A stretch of 64,000 nt of DNA, taken from contig JAIRVH010000188.1 of NCBI GenBank assembly GCA_031253985.1, positions 62,001 through 126,000 on the forward strand. The letters run 5' to 3'. This document shows, in pieces, positions 8,481 to 16,422 of this stretch. Position 1 is the first letter of the stretch. Every line of letters begins with the position of its first letter. This stretch comes from Sphingobacterium sp. Lineage in GTDB: Bacteria; Bacteroidota; Bacteroidia; Sphingobacteriales; Sphingobacteriaceae. Below the pieces are notes generated by a model. That model was not told the DNA's origin. It made no database searches and saw only the letters and a program-made list of their open reading frames with translations. A program made the translations under genes and the position numbers.

Positions 8481-10301
8481 ATGAAAATGAAAATCAAAAT
8501 AAAAACATTCCAATGGATATTAATTGGAAGCTTGACGTTAAGTTCGCTGTCAGGTTGTAAAAATTATTTGGACCAAGTTCCTGACGATGTAATCACAGTT
8601 GATGATATATTTAAATCGAAAGCAAATACAGATAAATTTCTTGCAAATATCTATAATACGTTGCCTAATGAGCTTGCTCAACGATTTGTAGGGACGGGTA
8701 ATGCTGGTCCTTGGACGGCGGCGTCTGACGAAGCAAAGTACACGTGGGATTTTAATTATGCAAATAATATGACTGCAAGTGTATGGAGCAATACCGATGG
8801 TACAATTGGGGATATTTATAAGAGTTACTATCAAGGAATTCGAAATGCGACCTATTTCATTCAGGAAATTGATGGTGCAAATTCTGCAGAGGTAACTTCT
8901 GTAATGAAGTCAACCTATAAAGCCGAAGCCAGGGCATTACGTGCTTTGTACTATTTCTATTTAATTAGAAGTTATGGGCCAATACCACTAATTGGAGATA
9001 AACTTCTTGATTTTAATGCACCAATAGCGGATTTAAGACTGTCTCGTACACCTTTTGATCAATGTGTGGAATATATTGTGACAGAATTGGATGAAGCATA
9101 TAAAGAACTTCCCTATACGCCAAACAATAATGAATATGGGCGGATAACGAAAGGTATTGCCAAGGCGTATAAAGTAGAAGCTTTATTGCTAAAAGCTAGC
9201 CCTTTGTTTAATGGGAACCCGGATTATGCTGGTGTGAAAAATTTGGATGGAACGGCTTTGTTTAGCGTAGCTGAAGACAAGCAAAAATGGGGTGAAGCAG
9301 CTGTAGCAGCAAAAGAGTTTATTGATGAATTTGTTCCAACCTATTATAGTTTATATCAGGAATCGAACAATGATCCGTTTCTTGCCGCTTACTTGTCATG
9401 TCGTAATGTAATGACCGTGGATTGGAATAGAGAGTGGATTTTTGCTCGATCCAATAGCGGTAATAATACGCAGTATGATCGTACACCAAAGCATGTTGGA
9501 TTCCCGTCTGCAGCACAAGGAGGGGGGGCTCTTGGTGCAACACAATCGATGGTAGATGCTTACTTTACGAAGGACGGCTTGTCTATAGCGGACGACGTAA
9601 CTTACAAGGACAGTGGTTTTAGTAATTTTAAAGCGCCGTATGACGTCGCCGAGCGGCGTACGTTTAACATGTATGTAAATCGTGAACCAAGGTTTTATGT
9701 CGGTATTACCTATAGTGGAAGTTATTGGCTGAATCAGGCTAATAGTAGTGCAGCTGTTATTTCCTTATTTAATAAAAGTGGTAATTCAGGAAGGTCGCAA
9801 AGTACCTCAGATGTAACACCAACGGGTTATACTGTGCGTAAAAATGTCGCATCGAATGGTAATGCGAGAGGCGCATTGATGTTAAGGTTAGGAAATATTT
9901 ATCTAGATTATATTGAGGCATTAAATGAATCGAGCCCCAATGATCCAAATATTTTGAAATATCTTAATATTATTAGGAAACGGGCTGGTATTGCGGGGTA
10001 TGGTGAAGGTACAATCCCAGTTCCGGTGGGCCAGAGTGCTATGCGCGAGGCTATTCGTAGAGAGAGGCGTGTTGAGTTGGCATTTGAGAATGCACGATAC
10101 TTTGATACAAGACGTTGGAAAATTGCCGAGACTACTGATAATGGGCCAGTTTATGGGATGAACCTCGATGTGGATGGTGATGATTTTTTCAAAAAAACCT
10201 TAATCGAGACCCGGATATTTAAAAAGAGAGATTATTTATTTCCAATTCCAAATAATGAGGTGTTGAAGAATGAAAATATGGTTCAAAATTTGAACTGGTA
10301 G
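8481..10301 (+). CDS. SusD/RagB-family surface glycan-binding lipoprotein (first pair)
   Basis: A 606-residue lipoprotein, lipobox SLSGC (Cys26) followed by KNYLDQVPDD, the standard SusD opening. The TPR-rich SusD fold is shown by KAEARALRALYYFYLIRSYGPIPLI (shortened hallmark near residue 150) and the C-terminal IRRERRVELAFENARYFD region where most SusD proteins carry their last helix. It forms the lid over the SusC barrel encoded immediately upstream. A terminator-like hairpin follows at 10308, so this gene probably ends the first SusC/SusD unit. Confidence 0.95.
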   Translation: MKMKIKIKTFQWILIGSLTLSSLSGCKNYLDQVPDDVITVDDIFKSKANTDKFLANIYNTLPNELAQRFVGTGNAGPWTAASDEAKYTWDFNYANNMTASVWSNTDGTIGDIYKSYYQGIRNATYFIQEIDGANSAEVTSVMKSTYKAEARALRALYYFYLIRSYGPIPLIGDKLLDFNAPIADLRLSRTPFDQCVEYIVTELDEAYKELPYTPNNNEYGRITKGIAKAYKVEALLLKASPLFNGNPDYAGVKNLDGTALFSVAEDKQKWGEAAVAAKEFIDEFVPTYYSLYQESNNDPFLAAYLSCRNVMTVDWNREWIFARSNSGNNTQYDRTPKHVGFPSAAQGGGALGATQSMVDAYFTKDGLSIADDVTYKDSGFSNFKAPYDVAERRTFNMYVNREPRFYVGITYSGSYWLNQANSSAAVISLFNKSGNSGRSQSTSDVTPTGYTVRKNVASNGNARGALMLRLGNIYLDYIEALNESSPNDPNILKYLNIIRKRAGIAGYGEGTIPVPVGQSAMREAIRRERRVELAFENARYFDTRRWKIAETTDNGPVYGMNLDVDGDDFFKKTLIETRIFKKRDYLFPIPNNEVLKNENMVQNLNW

Positions 10302-10307
10302 ACGTGG

Positions 10308-10336
10308 ACAGTGGCTTTACTAGCCGCTGTTTGTTT
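10308..10336 (+). terminator. Probable Rho-independent terminator after first SusD
   Basis: ACAGTGGCT (10308-10316) pairs with AGCCGCTGT (10322-10330) with one G-T wobble across a 5-nt loop, followed by TTGTTT. It separates the SusC/SusD unit from the GH92 operon, which has its own operator and promoter region. Confidence 0.6.
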
Positions 10337-10392
10337 AAAATTTATTACATAAGCGTTGTGGTGCTTTACATTAAATAATCTTTTATATCTTT

Positions 10393-10408
10393 ACTAATAC
10401 GTTTTAGT
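10393..10408. promoter_or_regulatory. LacI-type operator-like palindrome upstream of GH92 operon
   Basis: ACTAATACGTTTTAGT with central CG; it extends to an 18-bp near-perfect palindrome at 10392-10409. It ends 24 nt before the GH92 ATG. It directly abuts TATCTTTA (10386-10393), a fair match to the Bacteroidota -7 element TAnnTTTG, so it would overlap the transcription start. Confidence 0.65.
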
Positions 10409-10432
10409 ATGAAAAATAATATATCCTAAATA

Positions 10433-12781
10433 ATGAAGAAATCATTGAGTGTTCTTTTTGGGTCATTACTAACTGTAGGTTTGTTTTGCGCAAAACCGGT
10501 TTTGGCTCAGAAATTTAGAGGGCAGCAGCTAGAAGCTGTCGATCTTGTTAATCCATTAATGGGTACCGAATCCAAATTTGAATTGTCCAATGGAAACACC
10601 TATCCCTCGATAGCTAGACCCTGGGGGATGAATATGTGGACACCTCAGACAGGTAAAAATGGTGATGGATGGCAGTATCAATACACCGCGGATAAAATTC
10701 GAGGTTTAAAACAGACCCACCAGCCATCACCTTGGATGAATGATTATGGTGTTTTCTCTATTATGCCCGTGACAGGAAAACCTGTGTTTGATCAAGATGA
10801 ACGTGCAAGCTGGTTTTCGCATAAAGCTGAAATTGTAAAACCTTATTATTATTCGGTTTATCTAGCAGATCATGATGTGACTGCCGAAATTACACCAACC
10901 GAGCGGGCTGCAATGTTTAGAATCTCGTTCAATAAAACAGACGATGCTTATATCGTTTTGGATGCTTATGAAAAAGGATCTGAGGTTCAGATTATTCCAG
11001 AAAAAAATATGATTATTGGCTATTCTTCGAAATATGCGCGTGGTCCTCTACCTGCAAATTTCAAGAATTATTTTGTGCTGGTTTTTGATCAGCCTTTTGC
11101 GAGCGTTGCAACCTGGGAAGGGAAAGAGAAGAAGGATGGACAGCTGCAGATTAAGGGCGACCACACAGGAGCAATTGTCGGATTTAAAGTAAAGGATAAA
11201 ACTAAACCAGTACAAGTGAAGGTCGCTTCATCTTTTATCAGTGCGGAGCAGGCTCTCATCAACCTAAATGAGTTAGGAAACAAATCCTTTGATCAAATTA
11301 AAGAAGACGGGCGTCAGATCTGGAACTCTACTTTAGGAAGAATTAAAGTGGAAGGTGATGATATCGATCAGTTGCGTACATTCTATTCGACCATGTATCG
11401 GACCTTATTTTTTCCGAACAAATTATATGAAGTTGATGCGCAGGGAAAAGTTGTCCATTACAGTCCTTACAATGGGAAGACACTTCCGGGATATTTATTC
11501 GGAGGAACGGGTTTTTGGGATACTTTTAGAGCATTATATCCATTCTTGAACTTTATGTATCCATCTATTAACAAGGAAATGCAGGAAGGTCTTCTTAATG
11601 CATATCTAGAGGGTGGGTTTCTGCCTGAATGGAGTAGCCCCGGATATGCGGATATCATGGTGGGTAATAACTCTGCTTCGGTAGTTTCAGATGCATATAT
11701 GAAGGGATTACGCGGTTATGATATCAATAAGTTATACGAAGCCTTACAACACGGAGCTAATAACGAAGGGCCAATGAGTGCTGTTGGAAGAAAAGGTGTT
11801 GAATATTACAATAGTTTGGGGTACGTGCCCTATGATGTTAAAATCAATGAAAACGCGGCCCGAACATTGGAATATGCTTATGACGATTTCTCGATCTACC
11901 AATTGGCAAAAGCACTGAACCGTCCCAAAGCTGAAATTGATTTGTATGCAAAACGTGCACAGAACTACAGAAATTTATTTGATCCATCGACCAATCTTAT
12001 GCGTGGAAAAAATAAAGACGGAAAATTCCAGACTCCTTTCAATCCATTGAAATGGGGGGATGCTTTCACTGAAGGCAATAGCTGGCATTATTCCTGGAGC
12101 GTATTCCACGATGTTCAGGGTTTGATCGATTTGATGGGTGGAGAAAAGACATTCGTAAACATGTTGGATTCGGTATTTGTTCAGTCTCCGGATTTCGACG
12201 ATAGCTATTACGGTGGTATTATTCATGAAATACGTGAAATGCAGGTTGCTAATATGGGCCAGTATGCGCATGGTAATCAGCCAATTCAACATATGCCTTA
12301 TCTTTACAACTATGCTGGTCAGCCATGGAAAACACAATATTGGGTCCGTCAGGTAATGGACAGAATGTATAAGCCGACTGCAGATGGTTACTGTGGTGAT
12401 GAAGATAATGGACAAACTTCCGCATGGTATGTTTTTTCTGCCTTAGGTTTCTATCCAGTATGCCCAGCGACGGATGAATACGTTTTGGGAGCGCCATTAT
12501 TTAAAAAAGCAACATTGACTTTCGAAAATGGGAAAATATTGACGATCGATGCAGCCAAGAACTCTGCTGATCATATTTATGTGAATGCATTGCAGTGGAA
12601 TGGTGCAGCTTACGGTAAGAACTGGCTAAGCCATAAAGCATTGCATGAGGGAGGAACGCTTAATTTTGATATGGCCGCAAAACCTAACTATACTAGAGGA
12701 GACTCTAAAAGTGACGCACCATATTCAATGACAACAGACTTGAAGAACAATATCAAGTTGAAATCGAACAAAAAGAAATAA
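10433..12781 (+). CDS. GH92 alpha-mannosidase-family enzyme, Gln-type (possible mannose-1-phosphodiesterase)
   Basis: A 782-residue exported enzyme of glycoside hydrolase family 92, which are calcium-dependent exo-alpha-mannosidases. A signal peptide ends at about residue 25 (VLAQ). The N-terminal beta-sandwich begins VNPLMGTESKFELSNGNTYP. The (alpha/alpha)6 catalytic domain shows GTGFWDTFRALYP, the motif HGNQPIQHMPYLY (Gln616) and GDEDNGQTSAWYVF (Asp656 and Asp658, the catalytic-base region). In ordinary GH92 mannosidases the residue at Gln616 is the catalytic-acid Glu, as in the GH92 at 13525. From memory of the literature, Gln here marks enzymes that remove mannose from mannose-1-phospho-6-mannose. 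The gene starts an operon with a peptidase gene (10-bp gap) and a second GH92. Family assignment is secure; the phosphodiester specificity is inference. Confidence 0.93.
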   Translation: MKKSLSVLFGSLLTVGLFCAKPVLAQKFRGQQLEAVDLVNPLMGTESKFELSNGNTYPSIARPWGMNMWTPQTGKNGDGWQYQYTADKIRGLKQTHQPSPWMNDYGVFSIMPVTGKPVFDQDERASWFSHKAEIVKPYYYSVYLADHDVTAEITPTERAAMFRISFNKTDDAYIVLDAYEKGSEVQIIPEKNMIIGYSSKYARGPLPANFKNYFVLVFDQPFASVATWEGKEKKDGQLQIKGDHTGAIVGFKVKDKTKPVQVKVASSFISAEQALINLNELGNKSFDQIKEDGRQIWNSTLGRIKVEGDDIDQLRTFYSTMYRTLFFPNKLYEVDAQGKVVHYSPYNGKTLPGYLFGGTGFWDTFRALYPFLNFMYPSINKEMQEGLLNAYLEGGFLPEWSSPGYADIMVGNNSASVVSDAYMKGLRGYDINKLYEALQHGANNEGPMSAVGRKGVEYYNSLGYVPYDVKINENAARTLEYAYDDFSIYQLAKALNRPKAEIDLYAKRAQNYRNLFDPSTNLMRGKNKDGKFQTPFNPLKWGDAFTEGNSWHYSWSVFHDVQGLIDLMGGEKTFVNMLDSVFVQSPDFDDSYYGGIIHEIREMQVANMGQYAHGNQPIQHMPYLYNYAGQPWKTQYWVRQVMDRMYKPTADGYCGDEDNGQTSAWYVFSALGFYPVCPATDEYVLGAPLFKKATLTFENGKILTIDAAKNSADHIYVNALQWNGAAYGKNWLSHKALHEGGTLNFDMAAKPNYTRGDSKSDAPYSMTTDLKNNIKLKSNKKK

Positions 12782-12791
12782 TTTTTGTGCT

Positions 12792-13514
12792 ATGATGAAT
12801 CTTAAAAACTTAAAAGTCGCTCTTATCGTAGTTGGATTGGCTTTTTCTTGTTCGCTTTTCGCACAAGACAATTGGAAACATACAGAAAACGACCGTCAGG
12901 TGGCAGTAGACGTTGATAGTATAAGCAAAGGTGGTTATACCTTGATCTGGATCAATAAAGACAAAGATTTTAGTGCTCCATTAAAAGATAGATTAATCGC
13001 GGCTTATTTCACCAACTATCCAAAACTGGCGAAGAAATACAATAAAAAGACAATCAAAAAAGTTTCTTTTGTGATTGATCCAGACTACAAGGGAGTTGCG
13101 GCTACAGCAGGCGGAATCGTACGTTATAGTCCTGCTTGGTTTGCTAAAAATCCGGGAGATATTGATGTTGTTACCCACGAAGTCATGCACATTGTACAAG
13201 CATACCCTGATGGAGCCGGGCCTTGGTGGATTACGGAAGGGATCGCAGATTTTGTTCGATTTGATGATGGTATTGATAATGCTGGAGCTAATTGGAAATT
13301 ACCGGAATACAGCGACAAGCAAAAATATACGGATTCTTATCGTGTTACAGCCCGATTCCTTTATTGGATCAATAGCCATGTAAAAAAAGATTTTGTTAAG
13401 AAATTGGATGCAGCTATGCGCAACAAAAGCTATAATGATGGTTTTTGGAAAGCCCAGACGGGGAAGACTATTGATGAGCTATGGGCGGATTATAGCAAAA
13501 ATCCTAAAATATAA
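12792..13514 (+). CDS. Secreted zinc metallopeptidase-like protein, basic secretory protein (BSP) family
   Basis: A 240-residue secreted protein with a signal peptide ending at about residue 25 (SLFAQ). It carries the zinc motif HEVMH (His129, Glu130, His133), followed by GAGPWWITEGIADFVR, where the WxxEGIADF segment supplies the third ligand region in plant basic secretory proteins and their bacterial relatives. C-terminal TARFLYWI and TGKTIDELWADY also fit this family. It lies between two GH92 genes, 10 bp from each, so it is co-transcribed with them. A peptidase in this position suggests that the natural substrate is a mannoprotein or N-glycoprotein rather than free polysaccharide. The Met at 12795 is an alternative start. 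Confidence 0.85.
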   Translation: MMNLKNLKVALIVVGLAFSCSLFAQDNWKHTENDRQVAVDVDSISKGGYTLIWINKDKDFSAPLKDRLIAAYFTNYPKLAKKYNKKTIKKVSFVIDPDYKGVAATAGGIVRYSPAWFAKNPGDIDVVTHEVMHIVQAYPDGAGPWWITEGIADFVRFDDGIDNAGANWKLPEYSDKQKYTDSYRVTARFLYWINSHVKKDFVKKLDAAMRNKSYNDGFWKAQTGKTIDELWADYSKNPKI

Positions 13515-13524
13515 TTCTTGAGCG

Positions 13525-15819
13525 ATGAATATAAAAAGTTTGGTCTTTCTCGGATTGATCATTGTCCCTCTTGTATCAAAGGCACAAGAAACAAAATTAG
13601 TGCAGTATGTTAAACCTCTCATCGGCACTGCCCGTATGGGGCATACCTTTCCTGGGGCGACTGTTCCCTTTGGCGCTGTACAATTAAGTCCGGATACGGA
13701 CACTTTATCGTATGCGGTAAATGGACGCTATAATGGAGATGTATACAAATATTGCGCTGGCTACCAATATGATGATCCTACAATTGTCGGTTTTAGTCAC
13801 ACCCATTTTAGCGGTACAGGTCATTCCGATCTTGGTGACATACAGATTATGCCGACCCAGGGCAAAGTGCAATTAAACCCTGGAACCGCAGATCGTCCAC
13901 AAGATGGCTACCGGTCTCCCTACAGTCACACGAATGAACGTGCCGAAGCTAATTATTATAGTGTTCTGTTGGACAAACATCAGATTAAAGCTGAGCTAAC
14001 AACGACGGCACGTGTGGGTATACACCGTTATACGTTCAAAGAGTCTGATGCTTCGCATCTGATAGTTGATCTAACCGCTGGGATCTATAATTATGATGGA
14101 AAAAATGTTTGGACTGTTGTTAAAGTATTGAACGATTCAACTTTGGTTGGATACCGCCAAACAAATGGTTGGTCAAGGACCCGCACGGTATATTTTGCCA
14201 TTAAAACATCGAAATCTTTCAAGAATTACGGTGCCAAATACGAGGATGGGAAATCTGTGTATAACGGTTTCTGGCGTAAGTTTGATCAGCAAAATAATTT
14301 CCCGGATCTAGCAGCTCACAATATCAAGCTACATCTAGATTTTGATACCAAATCACAGGAATCGATACTTTTAAAAGTCGCATTAAGTCCGGTCAGTATG
14401 AAGAATGCACTGGCTAATATGAATGCGGAGGCACCGGACTGGAACTTCGATGGATATGTTAATAAGGGGCAGGAAGCTTGGGAAAAGGAGCTGCATAAAA
14501 TAGAGGCGGAGATGCTGAACAAGGAAGATCTTGTCAATTTCTATACAGCGATGTATCATGCAAGTCTAATGCCAACGGTTTATATGGATACCAATGGTGA
14601 GTATAAAGGGCTCGATCAGGAGGTACATCGTGCGGAAGGTTTTACAAATTATACCTCATTTTCGCTGTGGGATACCTTTAGGGCGTTTCATCCCTTGCTG
14701 AATCTCATCAATCCATCCCGCAATGCAGATATTGTCGCCTCCATGATGGCTCACTATGATCAGAGTGTGCTGAAGATGTTGCCGATTTGGTCGCATTATG
14801 CGAATGATAACTGGTGTATGAGTGGCTATCATTCGGTATCAGTTATAGTCGATGCTATTCTTAAAGGTGTTTACAAAGGTGATCCTGATGCCGCATTGGC
14901 GGCTTGCATACAAACCGCAAATACACGTCAATATGAAGGGATAGGTGCTTATATTGATAAGGGCTATGTTCCTGATGATGTGTCGGGCACGTCTGTTTCT
15001 AATACATTGGAGTATGCATATGACGATTGGTGTATTGCGCAACTAGCAAAAAAATTGGGAAAAGACGATATCTACAATACATTTTCCAAGCGAGCTGAAA
15101 GCTGGAAAGCACTGTATGATCCTGCTATAGGTTTTATGCGTCCCAAGAATTCAGCGGGAAAGTTTAAAGAACAATTTGACGTCCTGGATACACATGGCCA
15201 AGGATTTATCGAAGGCAATTCATGGAATTATAGTCTTTACGTGCCTCATCAACCGACTGAAATGATGGCATTAATGGGTGGTAAAAAACGGTTAGAATCT
15301 TATTTAGATTCGCTTTTTACCATGGAATTGCCTGATAAATATTTTGAACATACAGAGGACATCACACGGGATGGAATTATCGGCAATTATGTACATGGCA
15401 ATGAGCCTTCACACCATGTGGCCTATTTGTACAATATCACCAATAGTCCATGGAAAGCCCAAGCGCGTGTTAGACAAATTATACGTAATCAGTACCATAA
15501 TGGTCACGCAGGATTAGGCGGGAATGACGACTGTGGACAGATGTCGGCTTGGTATCTATTTACTGCACTGGGGTTTTATCCAGTGGCACCTGGAGAAGAT
15601 AGCTATTGGATCGGCAGTCCATTGGTAAAATCCGCAAAAGTAAATCTTGAAAATGGAAGGAGTCTTTCCATCGTTGCGCGGAACCAGTCTGAAAAGAACG
15701 TCTACGTTAAATCCGTTTCTTTGAATGGACAGAAACTGAATAATTTGCAGCTCTCTTATAATAGCATTATAAACGGCGGAGAACTGGTTTTTGAAATGAG
15801 CAGTAAACCGAATAAATAA
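13525..15819 (+). CDS. GH92 alpha-mannosidase, canonical Glu-type
   Basis: A 764-residue exported GH92 exo-alpha-mannosidase. A signal peptide ends near residue 20 (VSKAQ). The N-terminal domain starts YVKPLIGTARMGHTFPGATVPFG with GFSHTHFSGTGHSDLGD, the form found in typical alpha-1,2-mannosidases. The catalytic domain contains FSLWDTFRAFHPL, the catalytic-acid motif HGNEPSHHVAYLY (Glu627) and GGNDDCGQMSAWYLF (catalytic-base region). It therefore differs from the two Gln-type paralogues at 10433 and 34809 and should cleave ordinary mannosidic bonds. It is third in the GH92-peptidase-GH92 operon and is followed by a strong terminator. Linkage preference cannot be fixed from sequence alone. Confidence 0.95.
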   Translation: MNIKSLVFLGLIIVPLVSKAQETKLVQYVKPLIGTARMGHTFPGATVPFGAVQLSPDTDTLSYAVNGRYNGDVYKYCAGYQYDDPTIVGFSHTHFSGTGHSDLGDIQIMPTQGKVQLNPGTADRPQDGYRSPYSHTNERAEANYYSVLLDKHQIKAELTTTARVGIHRYTFKESDASHLIVDLTAGIYNYDGKNVWTVVKVLNDSTLVGYRQTNGWSRTRTVYFAIKTSKSFKNYGAKYEDGKSVYNGFWRKFDQQNNFPDLAAHNIKLHLDFDTKSQESILLKVALSPVSMKNALANMNAEAPDWNFDGYVNKGQEAWEKELHKIEAEMLNKEDLVNFYTAMYHASLMPTVYMDTNGEYKGLDQEVHRAEGFTNYTSFSLWDTFRAFHPLLNLINPSRNADIVASMMAHYDQSVLKMLPIWSHYANDNWCMSGYHSVSVIVDAILKGVYKGDPDAALAACIQTANTRQYEGIGAYIDKGYVPDDVSGTSVSNTLEYAYDDWCIAQLAKKLGKDDIYNTFSKRAESWKALYDPAIGFMRPKNSAGKFKEQFDVLDTHGQGFIEGNSWNYSLYVPHQPTEMMALMGGKKRLESYLDSLFTMELPDKYFEHTEDITRDGIIGNYVHGNEPSHHVAYLYNITNSPWKAQARVRQIIRNQYHNGHAGLGGNDDCGQMSAWYLFTALGFYPVAPGEDSYWIGSPLVKSAKVNLENGRSLSIVARNQSEKNVYVKSVSLNGQKLNNLQLSYNSIINGGELVFEMSSKPNK

Positions 15820-15837
15820 TCAGACAACGATATGGCT

Positions 15838-15873
15838 AAAAGGCCTCTTCATTAAATGAAGGGGCCTTTTATT
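15838..15873 (+). terminator. Rho-independent terminator after the GH92 operon
   Basis: AAAAGGCCTCTTCAT pairs with ATGAAGGGGCCTTTT (one G-T wobble) over a 3-nt loop, followed by ATTTTG. It is a strong hairpin 19 bp past the GH92 stop. Confidence 0.85.
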
Positions 15874-16078
15874 TTGTTCCCCATTGGCGTGAATAGATAA
15901 GGAGCACTTTCTGTCTTGCAATCTTTTAATATACGGTCTGTTAGTTTGTATTAGTTGTCTTGATCGTGATGGTGTTACAATTTGAAAAAAAAATTAATTG
16001 ACCTCATTATTTTAGCAAAATCTTAATTTTTATATGAAATAACCCACTTTTTCTGCTGTAAATTGCTTAACGTTGCTG

Positions 16079-16094
16079 ACTAAACCAGTTTAGC
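16079..16094. promoter_or_regulatory. Variant operator-like palindrome
   Basis: ACTAAACCAGTTTAGC has the same CTAAA...TTTAG arms and the same 14-bp arm-to-arm spacing as the CG-centred sites, but CCAG replaces the central ACGT. It may be a weaker auxiliary operator or the site of a related regulator. Confidence 0.4.
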
Positions 16095-16223
16095 AAATTG
16101 AAAAAATGCCTCTGAAAATTTTTTTTTCTCGTTTTTCTATATATCTTCAATATAACCAAGTGAGATAAGTGCTGACCAATTAAGCAATCCAATCCGTTTT
16201 GACATTTCATGATGTTGTGTTAT

Positions 16224-16239
16224 GCTAAAACGTTTTTAT
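16224..16239. promoter_or_regulatory. LacI-type operator-like palindrome upstream of 11-gene SusCD operon
   Basis: GCTAAAACGTTTTTAT carries the half-site GTTTTAGC in inverted orientation around a central CG, matching the 34760 site on the opposite strand. It lies 183 bp upstream of the first SusC start, with a second similar palindrome at 16079. Confidence 0.5.
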
Positions 16240-16422
16240 TTTTTAAACTTAAAACCTTAGATTATGATGTTAGTCCTGTTTGATACTGCATAATATCAAT
16301 TTTGGATGGGAATCGACCAATTTTCCTATCTCGAAATATCAATAAATTTTCACCTATTTTTTGTGGTGATTTTAACCAGTTATAGTAGAAAAGTAAAAAT
16401 AACCTAAATATATATCATCCAT

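Larger units (their letters stand above)
15874..16422 (+). promoter_or_regulatory. Long AT-rich leader/promoter region of the 11-gene SusCD operon
   Basis: About 550 bp without a recognisable gene. It holds two operator-like palindromes (16079 and 16224) followed by some 180 bp of AT-rich sequence before the first start codon, so the mRNA may have a long 5' untranslated region. No riboswitch fold, small ORF or clear TAnnTTTG element was identified. TTAACGTT at about 16068-16075 is another CG-centred partial palindrome next to the 16079 site. Confidence 0.5.

Noticed and set aside
11975..12415. Minus-strand open frame of 146 codons inside the first GH92
   Set aside because: It is antisense to conserved GH92 catalytic motifs, with no signal peptide or recognisable domain.
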